64,000 bases of DNA from DATKJS01 sp050015275 (GTDB taxonomy: Bacteria > Acidobacteriota > Aminicenantia > Aminicenantales > Saccharicenantaceae). The position numbers and the translations under genes were made by a program. The stretch spans positions 72,209 to 136,208 of the forward strand of contig JBEKBS010000004.1 of assembly GCA_050015275.1 (NCBI GenBank). The letters are read 5' to 3'. Each line of letters starts with the position of its first letter. Within the stretch, counting starts at the first letter, position 1. Of the stretch, positions 34,330 to 42,404 are shown piece after piece. Below the pieces are notes generated by a model. That model was not told the origin of the DNA. It saw nothing but the letters and a program-made list of their open reading frames with translations, and did not search any database.

Positions 34330-35268
34330 TCAGCCTTTGGCGGCCAGCATCTTGGCCAGCGAATCGGTCAACTCCCCGAGCAATTTTTCTCCGGCCGGCC
34401 CCAGGCCGTCAGGAACCCGCATGACGCCGCAGAGGATGTTCCGGACATGGCCGATGTACGTGAGCTGGGAATAACGGTTCTTGACCCGATACCCCCCCGC
34501 GATCTTTTCCGGAACCTGCTTGTCCTTGGCGAAAAAGTCCAAGAGCCGGCCGAGTGCGGCCTCGGCCGCCTTTTCCGAGTCCGATGCAGCCACGAAGCAA
34601 TCGACCTCCTGACCCTCGATCTTGTAGGTGGCCAGGAAGCCGTCGTGCAGGAACTCGTAGCCCAGGAAATTCTTCTTGACCGATTTTTCGCTCCGGGCGA
34701 CGAGGCCTTCGGTCGGGAACACCCGAAGAAGGGGCGGGAGGGCGCCTTTTTCCGGGATGGCCGCGGCGATCCTCTGGCCGTAATCCGCCAGGGCCGAGGC
34801 CGTCCCCTCTCCCAGGCCGAAACTGAGCAGTTTCACGTAGTAGCGGCCGGCCAGGAAATTCAGGGCCTCGCCTTCGAGGTACCCGAGCTCCCCGACCGGA
34901 ACGGGCTTGTTCTCAGGGTACCGCTCGGCGCTGAAAATGCCGAAGGCGTTGTCCGGCCCCGACATGTCGTAGATCTCGACGGTCAGGGTGGCCTCGGTCC
35001 CCTCCTTCTTGAGCTGGACGACGAGAAGCTCCCTGAAGTCGTAGCTCAGGTAGCTCTCGGCCGCCCCGTCGATATACTCATAGAGGGTCTCGGGAAAAAA
35101 GCTCTTCGGCGCTTCCGCATTTATCCAGGCCTCGGCTCGCGGGACCAGCGCCGCCAGCGCCGGATCGGCCTTCCTCTCCTGGGCCCGTGCCGGCGCCAGG
35201 GATAAAGCCATCGTTACCAAAAGGACAGTCCGTGTTGCAGTGCATCTGTCCCAACGGGTCGCTTTCAT
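34330..35268 (-). CDS. Exported DUF6599-like protein
   Basis: 312 residues with a signal peptide (about 1-29). The text LYEYIDGAAESYLSYDF (about 62-78) and DMSGPDNAFGIFSAERYP (about 101-118) are patterns I associate with DUF6599-like proteins found in Acidobacteria-type genomes. No catalytic residues were recognised. GGAGG lies before the ATG. It has its own promoter and may be co-transcribed with the AI-2E-type permease 52 bp downstream. Confidence 0.7.
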   Translation of the reverse strand: MKATRWDRCTATRTVLLVTMALSLAPARAQERKADPALAALVPRAEAWINAEAPKSFFPETLYEYIDGAAESYLSYDFRELLVVQLKKEGTEATLTVEIYDMSGPDNAFGIFSAERYPENKPVPVGELGYLEGEALNFLAGRYYVKLLSFGLGEGTASALADYGQRIAAAIPEKGALPPLLRVFPTEGLVARSEKSVKKNFLGYEFLHDGFLATYKIEGQEVDCFVAASDSEKAAEAALGRLLDFFAKDKQVPEKIAGGYRVKNRYSQLTYIGHVRNILCGVMRVPDGLGPAGEKLLGELTDSLAKMLAAKG

Positions 35269-35297
35269 GCTGAACCTCCGCGCGTCTTCACGAAACT

Positions 35298-35326
35298 AAT
35301 ATAGACGACCGGAGTTGTCTTGGCAA
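35298..35326 (-). promoter_or_regulatory. Putative promoter of the DUF6599-like gene
   Basis: Minus strand: TTGCCA (35321-35326), 17-bp spacer, TATATT (35298-35303). It is about 30 nt from the start codon. Confidence 0.55.
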
Positions 35327-35566
35327 GCACAAACACCCAAGCCATGAGATGGGTGGTTCGATGCATGACAGGGGCTGAGCGGAATGGCCGGAACTTGATC
35401 AAACGGTTTAGCCTGTCCGGCTTGGGACGAGAAGACCCAAGGCTCGCTCCGGATAATTACCAGAAGCGCAGCTCCGAGTTGCTCCGCAGCACTTCTGCTG
35501 GTCGCTCCGTGGAAATCACTCCTTGCCGGGGGGACTCCCCGAGTCCGCAACCTCAAGGTGGCTTTG
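35327..35566. other. Structured non-coding intergenic region
   Basis: No convincing gene lies in the 336 bp between 35269 and 35604. It contains a 6-bp hairpin (35421-35426 with 35436-35441), four copies of GCTCCG between about 35444 and 35516, and a perfect 6-bp hairpin GGACTC-CCC-GAGTCC (35532-35546). It could be a leader RNA, a small RNA or a remnant. Confidence 0.45.
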
Positions 35567-35595
35567 TTGACAACCCTGAAAAAAGCGGTCATCAT
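35567..35595 (+). promoter_or_regulatory. Putative DUF362-operon promoter
   Basis: A perfect -35 TTGACA (35567-35572), 17-bp spacer, weak CATCAT (35590-35595). The predicted start lies about 3 nt before the ATG at 35605. Confidence 0.35.
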
Positions 35596-35604
35596 GGAAA
35601 CGCT

Positions 35605-36504
35605 ATGCCCAAGTCGAGAGTCGTCATCGTCAGATCGGGCGGCCTCACGGATCCGGGCAGCCCGGCGGACCAGGCCAGGATCCTCAAGATGTTTTCCAGG
35701 GGATTCGGGCTCCTGACGGGTGAACGGGAAGAGAAAAGCGCCGTCCTCTCGGTCTTCCGGCCGGAGGACCGCGTCGGGATCAAGATCAACACCATAGGCG
35801 GCCGGGCGATCAGCACCCGTCCTGAGATCTCCCTCGCTCTGGCCGGCTGGATCTCGCGGAACGGCCTGCAAGAAAAGAATATCATCGTCTGGGACCGGAC
35901 GAACCGCGAGCTCCGTGACGCGGGCTACAGGCTCGCTGCGGGCGCGGACAGGTTCCAGGTGTTCGGGACGGACGCGGACGGGGCCGGCTATGGGAGCGAA
36001 CTCGTCTCCCACCTCAACATCGGCAGCCTCTTTTCCAAGATCCAAACGGACCTCGTGACGGCCTCCGTCAGCCTGGCCATCCTCAAGGACCACGGCCTGG
36101 CGGGGATCACGGCCGGGATGAAGAACTACTTCGGCGCCATCCACAATCCCAACAAGTACCATGATTTTCACTGCAACCCGTTCGTCCCCGAGGTCTTCGA
36201 TTCGCCCCCGGTCAAAGGCAAACATAGGATCTCCGTCCTGGATTGCCTCGTCGTCCAGTATCACCGGGGACCGTCGTTCCATCCCCAGTGGACGGAACGG
36301 TACGGCGGCTTCATTTTCAGCCTTGACCCGGTGGCGGCCGACCGCATCGGCTGGGCCCTTATCGAAAGGTTCCGGGCCGCCAAAGGCCTCCCGTCGCTGG
36401 CCGAGGAAGGACGCGAGCCCGCGTATCTGGCCACCGCGGAAAAAATGGGCTTGGGCCGGGCCGACCTCGGCGGGATTGAAACGATCGAGGAGACGGTCCC
36501 ATGA
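35605..36504 (+). CDS. DUF362 domain-containing protein
   Basis: 299 residues from the ATG at 35605. An upstream in-frame ATG (35320) would translate the structured intergenic region and was rejected. The DUF362 pattern is seen in IKINTIGGRAISTRPEI (about 57-73), LKDHGLAGITAGMKNYFG and the segment with FSLDPVAADRIG near residue 238. Unlike many DUF362 proteins it carries no ferredoxin-type cysteines. The family has no established reaction. It overlaps the radical SAM gene by 4 nt (ATGA), so the two are translationally coupled. Confidence 0.85.
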   Translation: MPKSRVVIVRSGGLTDPGSPADQARILKMFSRGFGLLTGEREEKSAVLSVFRPEDRVGIKINTIGGRAISTRPEISLALAGWISRNGLQEKNIIVWDRTNRELRDAGYRLAAGADRFQVFGTDADGAGYGSELVSHLNIGSLFSKIQTDLVTASVSLAILKDHGLAGITAGMKNYFGAIHNPNKYHDFHCNPFVPEVFDSPPVKGKHRISVLDCLVVQYHRGPSFHPQWTERYGGFIFSLDPVAADRIGWALIERFRAAKGLPSLAEEGREPAYLATAEKMGLGRADLGGIETIEETVP

Positions 36505-37622
36505 AGCGCCGAGATTTTTTCAAGAGCGCGGCCGGGGCCGGACTCGTCATCGGGGCGGGCCTGCCGTCCCTCTGCTCCCGGCTTTCTGCCTACGGGGAAA
36601 AGGGCGTCCTCTCCCATGTCGAGGCCCGCTACTACAAAAAGCTCCCGGACCGCGAGATCGAATGCGAGCTCTGTCCCCGGGCTTGCCGTCTCGGCGACAA
36701 GGAGCGCGGCTACTGCGGCGTCCGGGAAAACCAGGGCGGGACCTACTACACGTTGGTCTATGGGAAGGCCTGCAGCCTCAATGCCGACCCGATCGAGAAG
36801 AAGCCCTTCTTCCACTTCCTTCCCGGAACCAAGGCCCTCTCCCTGGCCACGGCGGGCTGTAACTTGAACTGCAAGTTCTGCCAGAACTGGGAGATTTCCC
36901 AGGTCCGGCCCGAGCAGGTCGAAAACGTCGACCTCCCGCCGAGGGTCATCCCCGCTCAAGCCGAAAGATACGATTGCCCCTCCATCGCTTACACCTATAC
37001 GGAGCCCACCGTCTTCTATGAATACATGTATGACACGGCCGTCGAGGCCCGGAGGCAGGGCCTGCGGAGCGTCGTCGTGACCGCAGGACACATCAAACCG
37101 GAGCCGCTCAAAGACCTCATCGGAGTCGTCGACGCCATCAAGGTCGACCTGAAGGGGTATACGCAGGATTTTTACGCGAACTACGTCCGGGGGGAACTTA
37201 AGACGGTACTCGAGACCATCCGGACCGTGGCCAAGAGCAAGGTCTGGCTCGAGATCGTCTACCTTGTGATCCCGACGCTCAACGATTCGGCTGAGGACAT
37301 CCGGAAGATGGCCCAGTGGGTCAAGAACGAGGCCGGGGACCGGGTCCCCCTCCATTTTTCCAGGTTCCAGCCCCTCTATCTCATCAAGAACCTCCCCCCG
37401 ACGCCAGTTTCGACCCTGGAAATGGCCCGGGACACGGCCCTTGCAGAAGGGCTGGGGTTCGTCTACATCGGGAACATACCAGGTCATCCTGGCGAAAACA
37501 CGTATTGCACGAACTGCAAAAAGACGGTCATCCAAAGGACGGGCTTTATGGTCGATGAGATCCGGCTCAAGGGGGGAAAGTGCCAGTTTTGCGGGACGCC
37601 CGTGCCGGGGATCTGGGCCTGA
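36501..37622 (+). CDS. AmrS-like radical SAM protein with a Tat-type signal
   Basis: 373 residues. The N-terminus MKRRDFFKSAAGAGLVIGAG is a twin-arginine signal, unusual for a radical SAM protein. Further motifs are CELCPRAC (55-62), the radical SAM cluster Cys120, Cys124 and Cys127 (CNLNCKFC), and a C-terminal paired-cysteine site (Cys336, Cys339, Cys361, Cys364) of zinc-ribbon type. The body matches the radical SAM enzyme of the AmmeMemoRadiSam system and the PflA-like group. No AMMECR1 or Memo gene is in the window. Export would place an oxygen- and SAM-dependent enzyme outside the cytoplasm, so the signal may instead act as an anchor. Confidence 0.88.
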   Translation: MKRRDFFKSAAGAGLVIGAGLPSLCSRLSAYGEKGVLSHVEARYYKKLPDREIECELCPRACRLGDKERGYCGVRENQGGTYYTLVYGKACSLNADPIEKKPFFHFLPGTKALSLATAGCNLNCKFCQNWEISQVRPEQVENVDLPPRVIPAQAERYDCPSIAYTYTEPTVFYEYMYDTAVEARRQGLRSVVVTAGHIKPEPLKDLIGVVDAIKVDLKGYTQDFYANYVRGELKTVLETIRTVAKSKVWLEIVYLVIPTLNDSAEDIRKMAQWVKNEAGDRVPLHFSRFQPLYLIKNLPPTPVSTLEMARDTALAEGLGFVYIGNIPGHPGENTYCTNCKKTVIQRTGFMVDEIRLKGGKCQFCGTPVPGIWA

Positions 37623-39784
37623 GGGCCCGGCTGCCCGCCTTTCTTCTCGGCTTTCTGGCCACCTCCTTCCAGATCTTCCTGTTGCGGGAGTTCGCCGTCC
37701 ATTTCTACGGCAACGAGATGACCTTCGGTTTTGTCCTCGGGGCCTGGCTGCTCTGGGGCGGGATCGGCAGCCTGGTGGGGCCGAGACTCCGCCTCCGGCC
37801 GGACCATCTTCCCGGCTTCTACACGGCGACGATCGGCCTATATTTTTCGTGCCTCGTCCTCCTGCGTTTCTCCCATCGTCTGCTGGGCACCCTGCCCGGC
37901 GAGCTCACCGGCCTCGTCCCCGCCCTCCTCTTTTCCTTGGGACTGTCCATGTTTGTCAGCTTTCCCCTCGGGGTCGCCTTCGTCCTCAACGCGGCCCTTC
38001 TTCACGGCGATGCACCGCGGGTCTATCTCCTCGAGTCCCTGGGGGCGGCGGCCGCCGGCCTGTCCGTCTATCTTCTCCTCATCCCCCATTTCTCGAATTG
38101 GCAGGGGGCCGCGCTCGTATCGGCCGCGGTGGGATTCGCGATCTTTCTCGTGCTTCGGCCGGCCAAGGCCTGGCTGCTCTTCCTCGCCACCGCGGCCGCC
38201 GCCGCGTTGTTCGCCGCGGCCGACTTTCCCGCGCTCCGCTCCGCCTGGAAGCCGTTCAACCTCGTGCACGCGGAGGACACGCCCTACGGGAAGCTCCAGG
38301 TCCTGAAGACGGGGGAACAATACTCTTTTTACAGCAACGGGCTGCCGGTCTTTTCTTACCCGAACACGGAGGCCGCCGAAGAGTCGGTCCATTTCGCCCT
38401 CCTCCAGAGAGAAGGCCCGAAGGACATCCTTCTCATCGGAGGCGGCGTCAGCGGGGGCTGCGCCGAGTGTCTCAAGTATCCAGGAACGACGCTGGAATAC
38501 GTCGAGATCGACCCGGCCATCATCCGGCTGGCCGAACGATACCTGCCCCTTCCAGGGCTAGCGGCCCTGAGGGACTCCCGGGTCAGGGTGTTCTTCGAGG
38601 ACGGGCGGGCCTTCCTGGGGCGGACGTCAAAGACGTACGATGCCGTCATCCTCAGCCTGCCGGAGCCGGCCACGGCCCAGATCAACCGCTTTTATACCCG
38701 GGAGTTCTTCGCCGAGGTCAGGAGAAAGCTCAGCCCGGACGGCGTTCTGAGCTTCGTCGTCCCCTCTTCCGAGAACTATATCAGCGGGGACCTCGAACGG
38801 TTCCTGCAGACCCTCGAGACCACCCTGAGCGCCGTCTTTCCCGAAGTCCTGGCCGTGCCCGGGGAGAATAATGTTTTCCTGGCCTCCGCCTCCCCCCTCT
38901 CGATCGACCCGGGAAGGCTCGTCGCGGCTCTGAAACGCCTCGGCATCCGCAACCGCTTCGTCAGCCCGGAGATGCTTCCGGCCAGGCTGGCGCCGCTCCG
39001 GGTCGACTATCTCAGCCAGAAGATCCGGGCCCGGCCCGGGCTCGTCAACCGGGACCTCATTCCGGTGAGCTACTACTTCCATTCCGTCCTCTGGGCCGCC
39101 CAGTTCAAAGGCGTCGAGTCTGCCGCGCTCAGGATCTTCGCCAGGGTCCCCGCGTTCTGGCTCCTGGACTTTCCTCTTGTCCTCGCGGGGCTGGCCCTGG
39201 CCCTGATGGCCTGGAAGAGGAGGCGCTCGCCGGTCCGTTTCCTCGTTCCCGTGGCCCTCGCGGGGTTTTCGTCGATCCTCGTCGAAATGGCCGTTCTCAT
39301 CGTTTTCCAGGCCTTTTACGGGTACGTCTACGGAAAGATCTCCCTGCTCCTTTCGGCCTTCATGGCCGGGCTCTTCGCCGGCTCCCTCGCGGGACGGCAG
39401 AGGGAACGACCCTCCGCGATGGACTTGGCCGCTGTCCAGGCGGGATCCGCCGGGCTCCTCATCCTGGGCCTGAAAATGATCGAACGACGGGGGCCCGAGA
39501 TCCTTCCCTTTTTATTCCTGTTCGCCTTCGGCGTCCTGGCCGGTTACCTGTTCGTCGCGGCCAACCGGCTCTACCTCAGGGAGAGCCCCCACCCGGGAAC
39601 CGGCTACGGCGTGGACCTCCTCGGGTCTTTTCTCAGCGTCGTCCTGGCGTCTTCGTTCGTAATCCCCCTCCTGGGCATCCCCCGGCTCCTCGGCCGTCTG
39701 GCCGTTCTGAATCTGCTGGGCTTCCTGTTCGTCGTGGCCATCGCCATCCACCGCGAAACTATCCCCCGCCGGACGGGATTATAA
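37580..39784 (+). CDS. Membrane protein with spermidine-synthase-like domain
   Basis: 734 residues from a GTG at 37580 with a G-rich site upstream; the start overlaps the radical SAM gene by 43 nt and a CTG at 37619 is an alternative. About seven membrane segments (1-215), then a Rossmann domain (about 230-465) with GGGVSGG (287-293) and the acidic VEID (308-311), then about seven further membrane segments. At the position of the catalytic Asp of aminopropyltransferases it reads SLPEP (359-363), so polyamine synthesis is doubtful. A nucleotide- or SAM-dependent membrane enzyme is likely. Confidence 0.8.
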   Translation: MPVLRDARAGDLGLRARLPAFLLGFLATSFQIFLLREFAVHFYGNEMTFGFVLGAWLLWGGIGSLVGPRLRLRPDHLPGFYTATIGLYFSCLVLLRFSHRLLGTLPGELTGLVPALLFSLGLSMFVSFPLGVAFVLNAALLHGDAPRVYLLESLGAAAAGLSVYLLLIPHFSNWQGAALVSAAVGFAIFLVLRPAKAWLLFLATAAAAALFAAADFPALRSAWKPFNLVHAEDTPYGKLQVLKTGEQYSFYSNGLPVFSYPNTEAAEESVHFALLQREGPKDILLIGGGVSGGCAECLKYPGTTLEYVEIDPAIIRLAERYLPLPGLAALRDSRVRVFFEDGRAFLGRTSKTYDAVILSLPEPATAQINRFYTREFFAEVRRKLSPDGVLSFVVPSSENYISGDLERFLQTLETTLSAVFPEVLAVPGENNVFLASASPLSIDPGRLVAALKRLGIRNRFVSPEMLPARLAPLRVDYLSQKIRARPGLVNRDLIPVSYYFHSVLWAAQFKGVESAALRIFARVPAFWLLDFPLVLAGLALALMAWKRRRSPVRFLVPVALAGFSSILVEMAVLIVFQAFYGYVYGKISLLLSAFMAGLFAGSLAGRQRERPSAMDLAAVQAGSAGLLILGLKMIERRGPEILPFLFLFAFGVLAGYLFVAANRLYLRESPHPGTGYGVDLLGSFLSVVLASSFVIPLLGIPRLLGRLAVLNLLGFLFVVAIAIHRETIPRRTGL

Positions 39785-39790
39785 TATAAT
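39780..39790 (+). promoter_or_regulatory. Overlapping -10 boxes before the TonB-like gene
   Basis: Two TATAAT hexamers overlap by one base (39780-39785 and 39785-39790), with no good -35 at 16-18 bp. AGGAAG (39799-39804) follows before the GTG. Confidence 0.45.
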
Positions 39791-39811
39791 AGTTCGTTAG
39801 GAAGTTTTGCT

Positions 39812-40744
39812 GTGTTTGAGGACTGCGTTCAGATCCGGAAAGGGAACGGGAGTAACCGTTCCAAAAAGATTCTCCCGCTCGCCCTCTCCCTCATCTTTCA
39901 TATTTTTCTCATCTACGGGCTCTATCATGCCCAGATTTCGATCAAGATCCTCAAACTCGGGCCCAGCGTCCATAACGTCGTCATCGGGCCCGCCTTGACA
40001 TCTTCCCTGCCCAAGATCGTCGGCTCCATCGGGCCGGGGGTCCCGGCCAAGGGACCTCCTCCCGGAGGTGGCCCCGGGCCGGAAGGTGCAAGCGGGCCGC
40101 CCCGCCGCCGGGCCCCAAGCGTGGAAAGCACGCCGGCGGCCCCGGCCCAGCCCGGCCGTGAGGCTTCGGGAACACCCAGCTCAGACATTCCAGCGCTGTC
40201 TTCCAAATTTCAGAAGGCCCTGGCGTCGCATCTTAAGACCGACCAGGGAGCGGAGTTCAAGATCGTTCTCGCCCCGCCCGGCTCGAAGCCCGGTCCCGCC
40301 GGCCCCGCCGCCAAGGGCGCCGTCACCGACTTCTTCAGTTACCTCCCGGGTCCTGTCGGGGAAACGGGAGGCGGCCGGTACGGGACCGGTAGGACGGGAA
40401 GGGGAGGAAGGGGGACGGGCTCCGGTCAAAGGGCGAGCATATCCATCCCACTTAAAGGTTACGATCTCACGCCCTGGGCCCAAAAGGTCCTCGAGCTCAT
40501 CGTGCGGAACTGGGACCTGCCATCCGTCGGGAATCTTCCGGACCGGTCCGAGGTGAGGATCATCCTTATTATTAGTAAAAGCGGCGACCTCTCCTCCCTG
40601 GAAATGGTCGAGGGCACCGCCCTCGACGTCCTGGACCGGGCGGCCGTGAAAGCCATCCGGGCGAGCCTGCCGTTCCCGGCCCTGCCGGCCGATTTCCCGG
40701 GGGATTTTCTCGAGGCCCACGTCGAATTCAGCTATCATGATTAG
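39812..40744 (+). CDS. TonB/TolA-like energy transducer
   Basis: 310 residues, GTG start with AGGAAG 7 nt upstream. A basic N-terminus and one membrane segment (about 21-40) precede a long Pro/Gly-rich periplasmic linker (about 70-210) and a C-terminal TonB-like domain (about 213-308) with WAQKVLELIVRNWDLP, VRIILIISKSGDLSSLEMV and ALDVLDRAAVKAIRAS. TonB proteins pass proton-motive energy to outer-membrane transporters. No ExbB/ExbD genes are in the window. It overlaps the following gene by 8 nt. Confidence 0.85.
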   Translation: MFEDCVQIRKGNGSNRSKKILPLALSLIFHIFLIYGLYHAQISIKILKLGPSVHNVVIGPALTSSLPKIVGSIGPGVPAKGPPPGGGPGPEGASGPPRRRAPSVESTPAAPAQPGREASGTPSSDIPALSSKFQKALASHLKTDQGAEFKIVLAPPGSKPGPAGPAAKGAVTDFFSYLPGPVGETGGGRYGTGRTGRGGRGTGSGQRASISIPLKGYDLTPWAQKVLELIVRNWDLPSVGNLPDRSEVRIILIISKSGDLSSLEMVEGTALDVLDRAAVKAIRASLPFPALPADFPGDFLEAHVEFSYHD

Positions 40745-41825
40745 AAGAATCTCCGTCGCCGGCCTTTTTTTCCTGGCCTTCGGTCTGGCTTGGGCCGCCG
40801 ACTGGAAGGCCGAGCTCCTTTCCTGTCTCGGTCCCCACCCCGACTACCTGAAGGCCATGAACTTCCTCGCCGGCCAGGCCAAGGGCATGGAGGCCGGAGA
40901 CCGGCAGACCGCTGAAGCGCTCCTTCCCTACCTCGCCAGCAAACTCGGGAGGACGGCGGAGGAGCAGGACCTGATCTCGGATTATTATGAGAAATATAGG
41001 GACAACGACCCCGAGTTCGGGTTCCTGGATGATCCCACTCACCGGGACTTCCTGGTCTTCTGGATGCGCTGGAAGTCGACCTACCCGCTCGTCTCGGGCG
41101 TGAACTTCATCCTCCGCCCCGGGAGCGCGGGCGCGACCCTGCCGACCGGGATCGAAATCGGGCTCGACCTCCTGAATAACGCCTACTACAAGATCTCCCT
41201 GGGACCCTATGTCCTCGAGGGCGGTTTCTGGCCGAGGGGTTTTCACATCGTGACCGTTCCGGTCGAGGGCCTGTTCGATCGATCCGGGGCGTACGAGTTC
41301 ATGCTGGACCTCAAGTCCGGAGATTTTGTCTTGAGGAAGCCCATCAGGATCGAAGTCAGCGTCTCCTCCGTCGCCCGCCTCGGGTCGCTGCCACCCGCGA
41401 TGCCCCCTGTCGTCGACGGTTCCAAGGCCCGGAAGGCCCCGCCCATTCAGTCGGATCTCGAGGGCGACCTCTCTCTCTACGTCGGCGGCAAGCTCATCAT
41501 GACCAGCCGGAAGCTCGCCGTCAGGATGCCTCCCATCAATATTCCGATCCCAGGGCCCTCCATGCCCGGCACCAAGCCCTACCTTCCGCCCCCCAGGACG
41601 GACCCGATGGCAAACAGCGTCTCCATCCTGGACGCCCTCGCCCTGACCTACAAGACGCTGAAGGACCTCCTCTCCAAGAAACCTCCGGCGCCTTGGGCCC
41701 CGAGCTACCAAAAGGTCACCAGCCTGTCTTTCTCTTTTGACCGGGCAGCGGGCGACGGCGCGGCGTCCGGCGCCCGGGCGGACGTCCTATTGGAGCCGGT
41801 CCGGGGCACGATCCTCCGCCGGTGA
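40737..41825 (+). CDS. Exported protein of unknown function
   Basis: 362 residues with a signal peptide (about 1-20, ending AWA). The N-terminal part (about 21-95) is helical. The middle is beta-rich with Trp/Tyr, and the last third is Pro-rich (about 240-300) with no recognised motif. Overlap with the TonB-like gene by 8 nt suggests a coupled pair, perhaps an envelope protein served by it. I do not recognise a family. Confidence 0.6.
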   Translation: MIRRISVAGLFFLAFGLAWAADWKAELLSCLGPHPDYLKAMNFLAGQAKGMEAGDRQTAEALLPYLASKLGRTAEEQDLISDYYEKYRDNDPEFGFLDDPTHRDFLVFWMRWKSTYPLVSGVNFILRPGSAGATLPTGIEIGLDLLNNAYYKISLGPYVLEGGFWPRGFHIVTVPVEGLFDRSGAYEFMLDLKSGDFVLRKPIRIEVSVSSVARLGSLPPAMPPVVDGSKARKAPPIQSDLEGDLSLYVGGKLIMTSRKLAVRMPPINIPIPGPSMPGTKPYLPPPRTDPMANSVSILDALALTYKTLKDLLSKKPPAPWAPSYQKVTSLSFSFDRAAGDGAASGARADVLLEPVRGTILRR

Positions 41826-41859
41826 GGATCCTGTCCGCCCGGCTCAAATAGAAAAATCT

Positions 41860-41889
41860 TTGACTTTTCCAGCTTTGTTGATATATCCT
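41860..41889 (+). promoter_or_regulatory. Putative promoter of the PilZ gene at 41970
   Basis: TTGACT (41860-41865) with TATATC (16-bp spacer) or TATCCT (41884-41889, 18-bp spacer). The leader of about 75 nt contains GGGAGG. Confidence 0.45.
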
Positions 41890-41969
41890 ACAGCGTAGGG
41901 ATTTATGTGGTTCCGGCCCTGAGGCCCTGCTTACGGACAGGCGACGAGGCCAATGAAGGGAGGCTGATC

Positions 41970-42404
41970 ATGGGAGACAAGGGGGTCGAAAGGCGGTTGT
42001 GCCAGCGTTTCAAAATCCCCGGGGCCACCATCTCCTACCGGAAGGAAAGGCTCTTCTCGACCCAGGTCGGCTTCGACGAGGAATTCTGCCCCGTCCTCGA
42101 CATCAGCCGAGGCGGCGTCCGCTTCCTGACGCAGAAGCCCCTGAAGTTCAAGTCCAGGGTCGTCCTCCAGATCTCCATCCCAGGAGAAAGGATCCCCCTG
42201 AACCTGAAGGGGCGTGTCCGGTGGTCGTCCTTCAATCCGGGCAAGAGCTACAAGTACCAGGCCGGCGTCCAGTTCAATCCCTACGGTGAAGAGAAAGGTC
42301 AGAACTATCCCGGCAACCTGGTGAAGATCATCGCCCTCGAACAGAAGTTCAGCGAACCGACGAACGGCGAGGGCACCGATAAGGCCAGCGAGTTCAGCAT
42401 CTAG
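41970..42404 (+). CDS. PilZ domain protein
   Basis: 144 residues from the ATG at 41970, which has GGGAGG 7-12 nt upstream. The N-terminus RRLCQRFKI contains RxxxR (Arg-Leu-Cys-Gln-Arg), and DISRGGVRF supplies the (D/N)xSxxG motif, so cyclic di-GMP binding is likely. A Trp-containing segment (VRWSSFNPGKSYKYQAGVQF) is typical of PilZ proteins. It converges on glyS, and the two stop codons overlap in CTAG. The output partner is unknown. Confidence 0.87.
   Translation: MGDKGVERRLCQRFKIPGATISYRKERLFSTQVGFDEEFCPVLDISRGGVRFLTQKPLKFKSRVVLQISIPGERIPLNLKGRVRWSSFNPGKSYKYQAGVQFNPYGEEKGQNYPGNLVKIIALEQKFSEPTNGEGTDKASEFSI

Noticed and set aside
35320..35604. Longer start for the DUF362 gene at 35320
   Set aside because: The extra 95 codons are low-complexity and cover the structured intergenic region and the TTGACA element.
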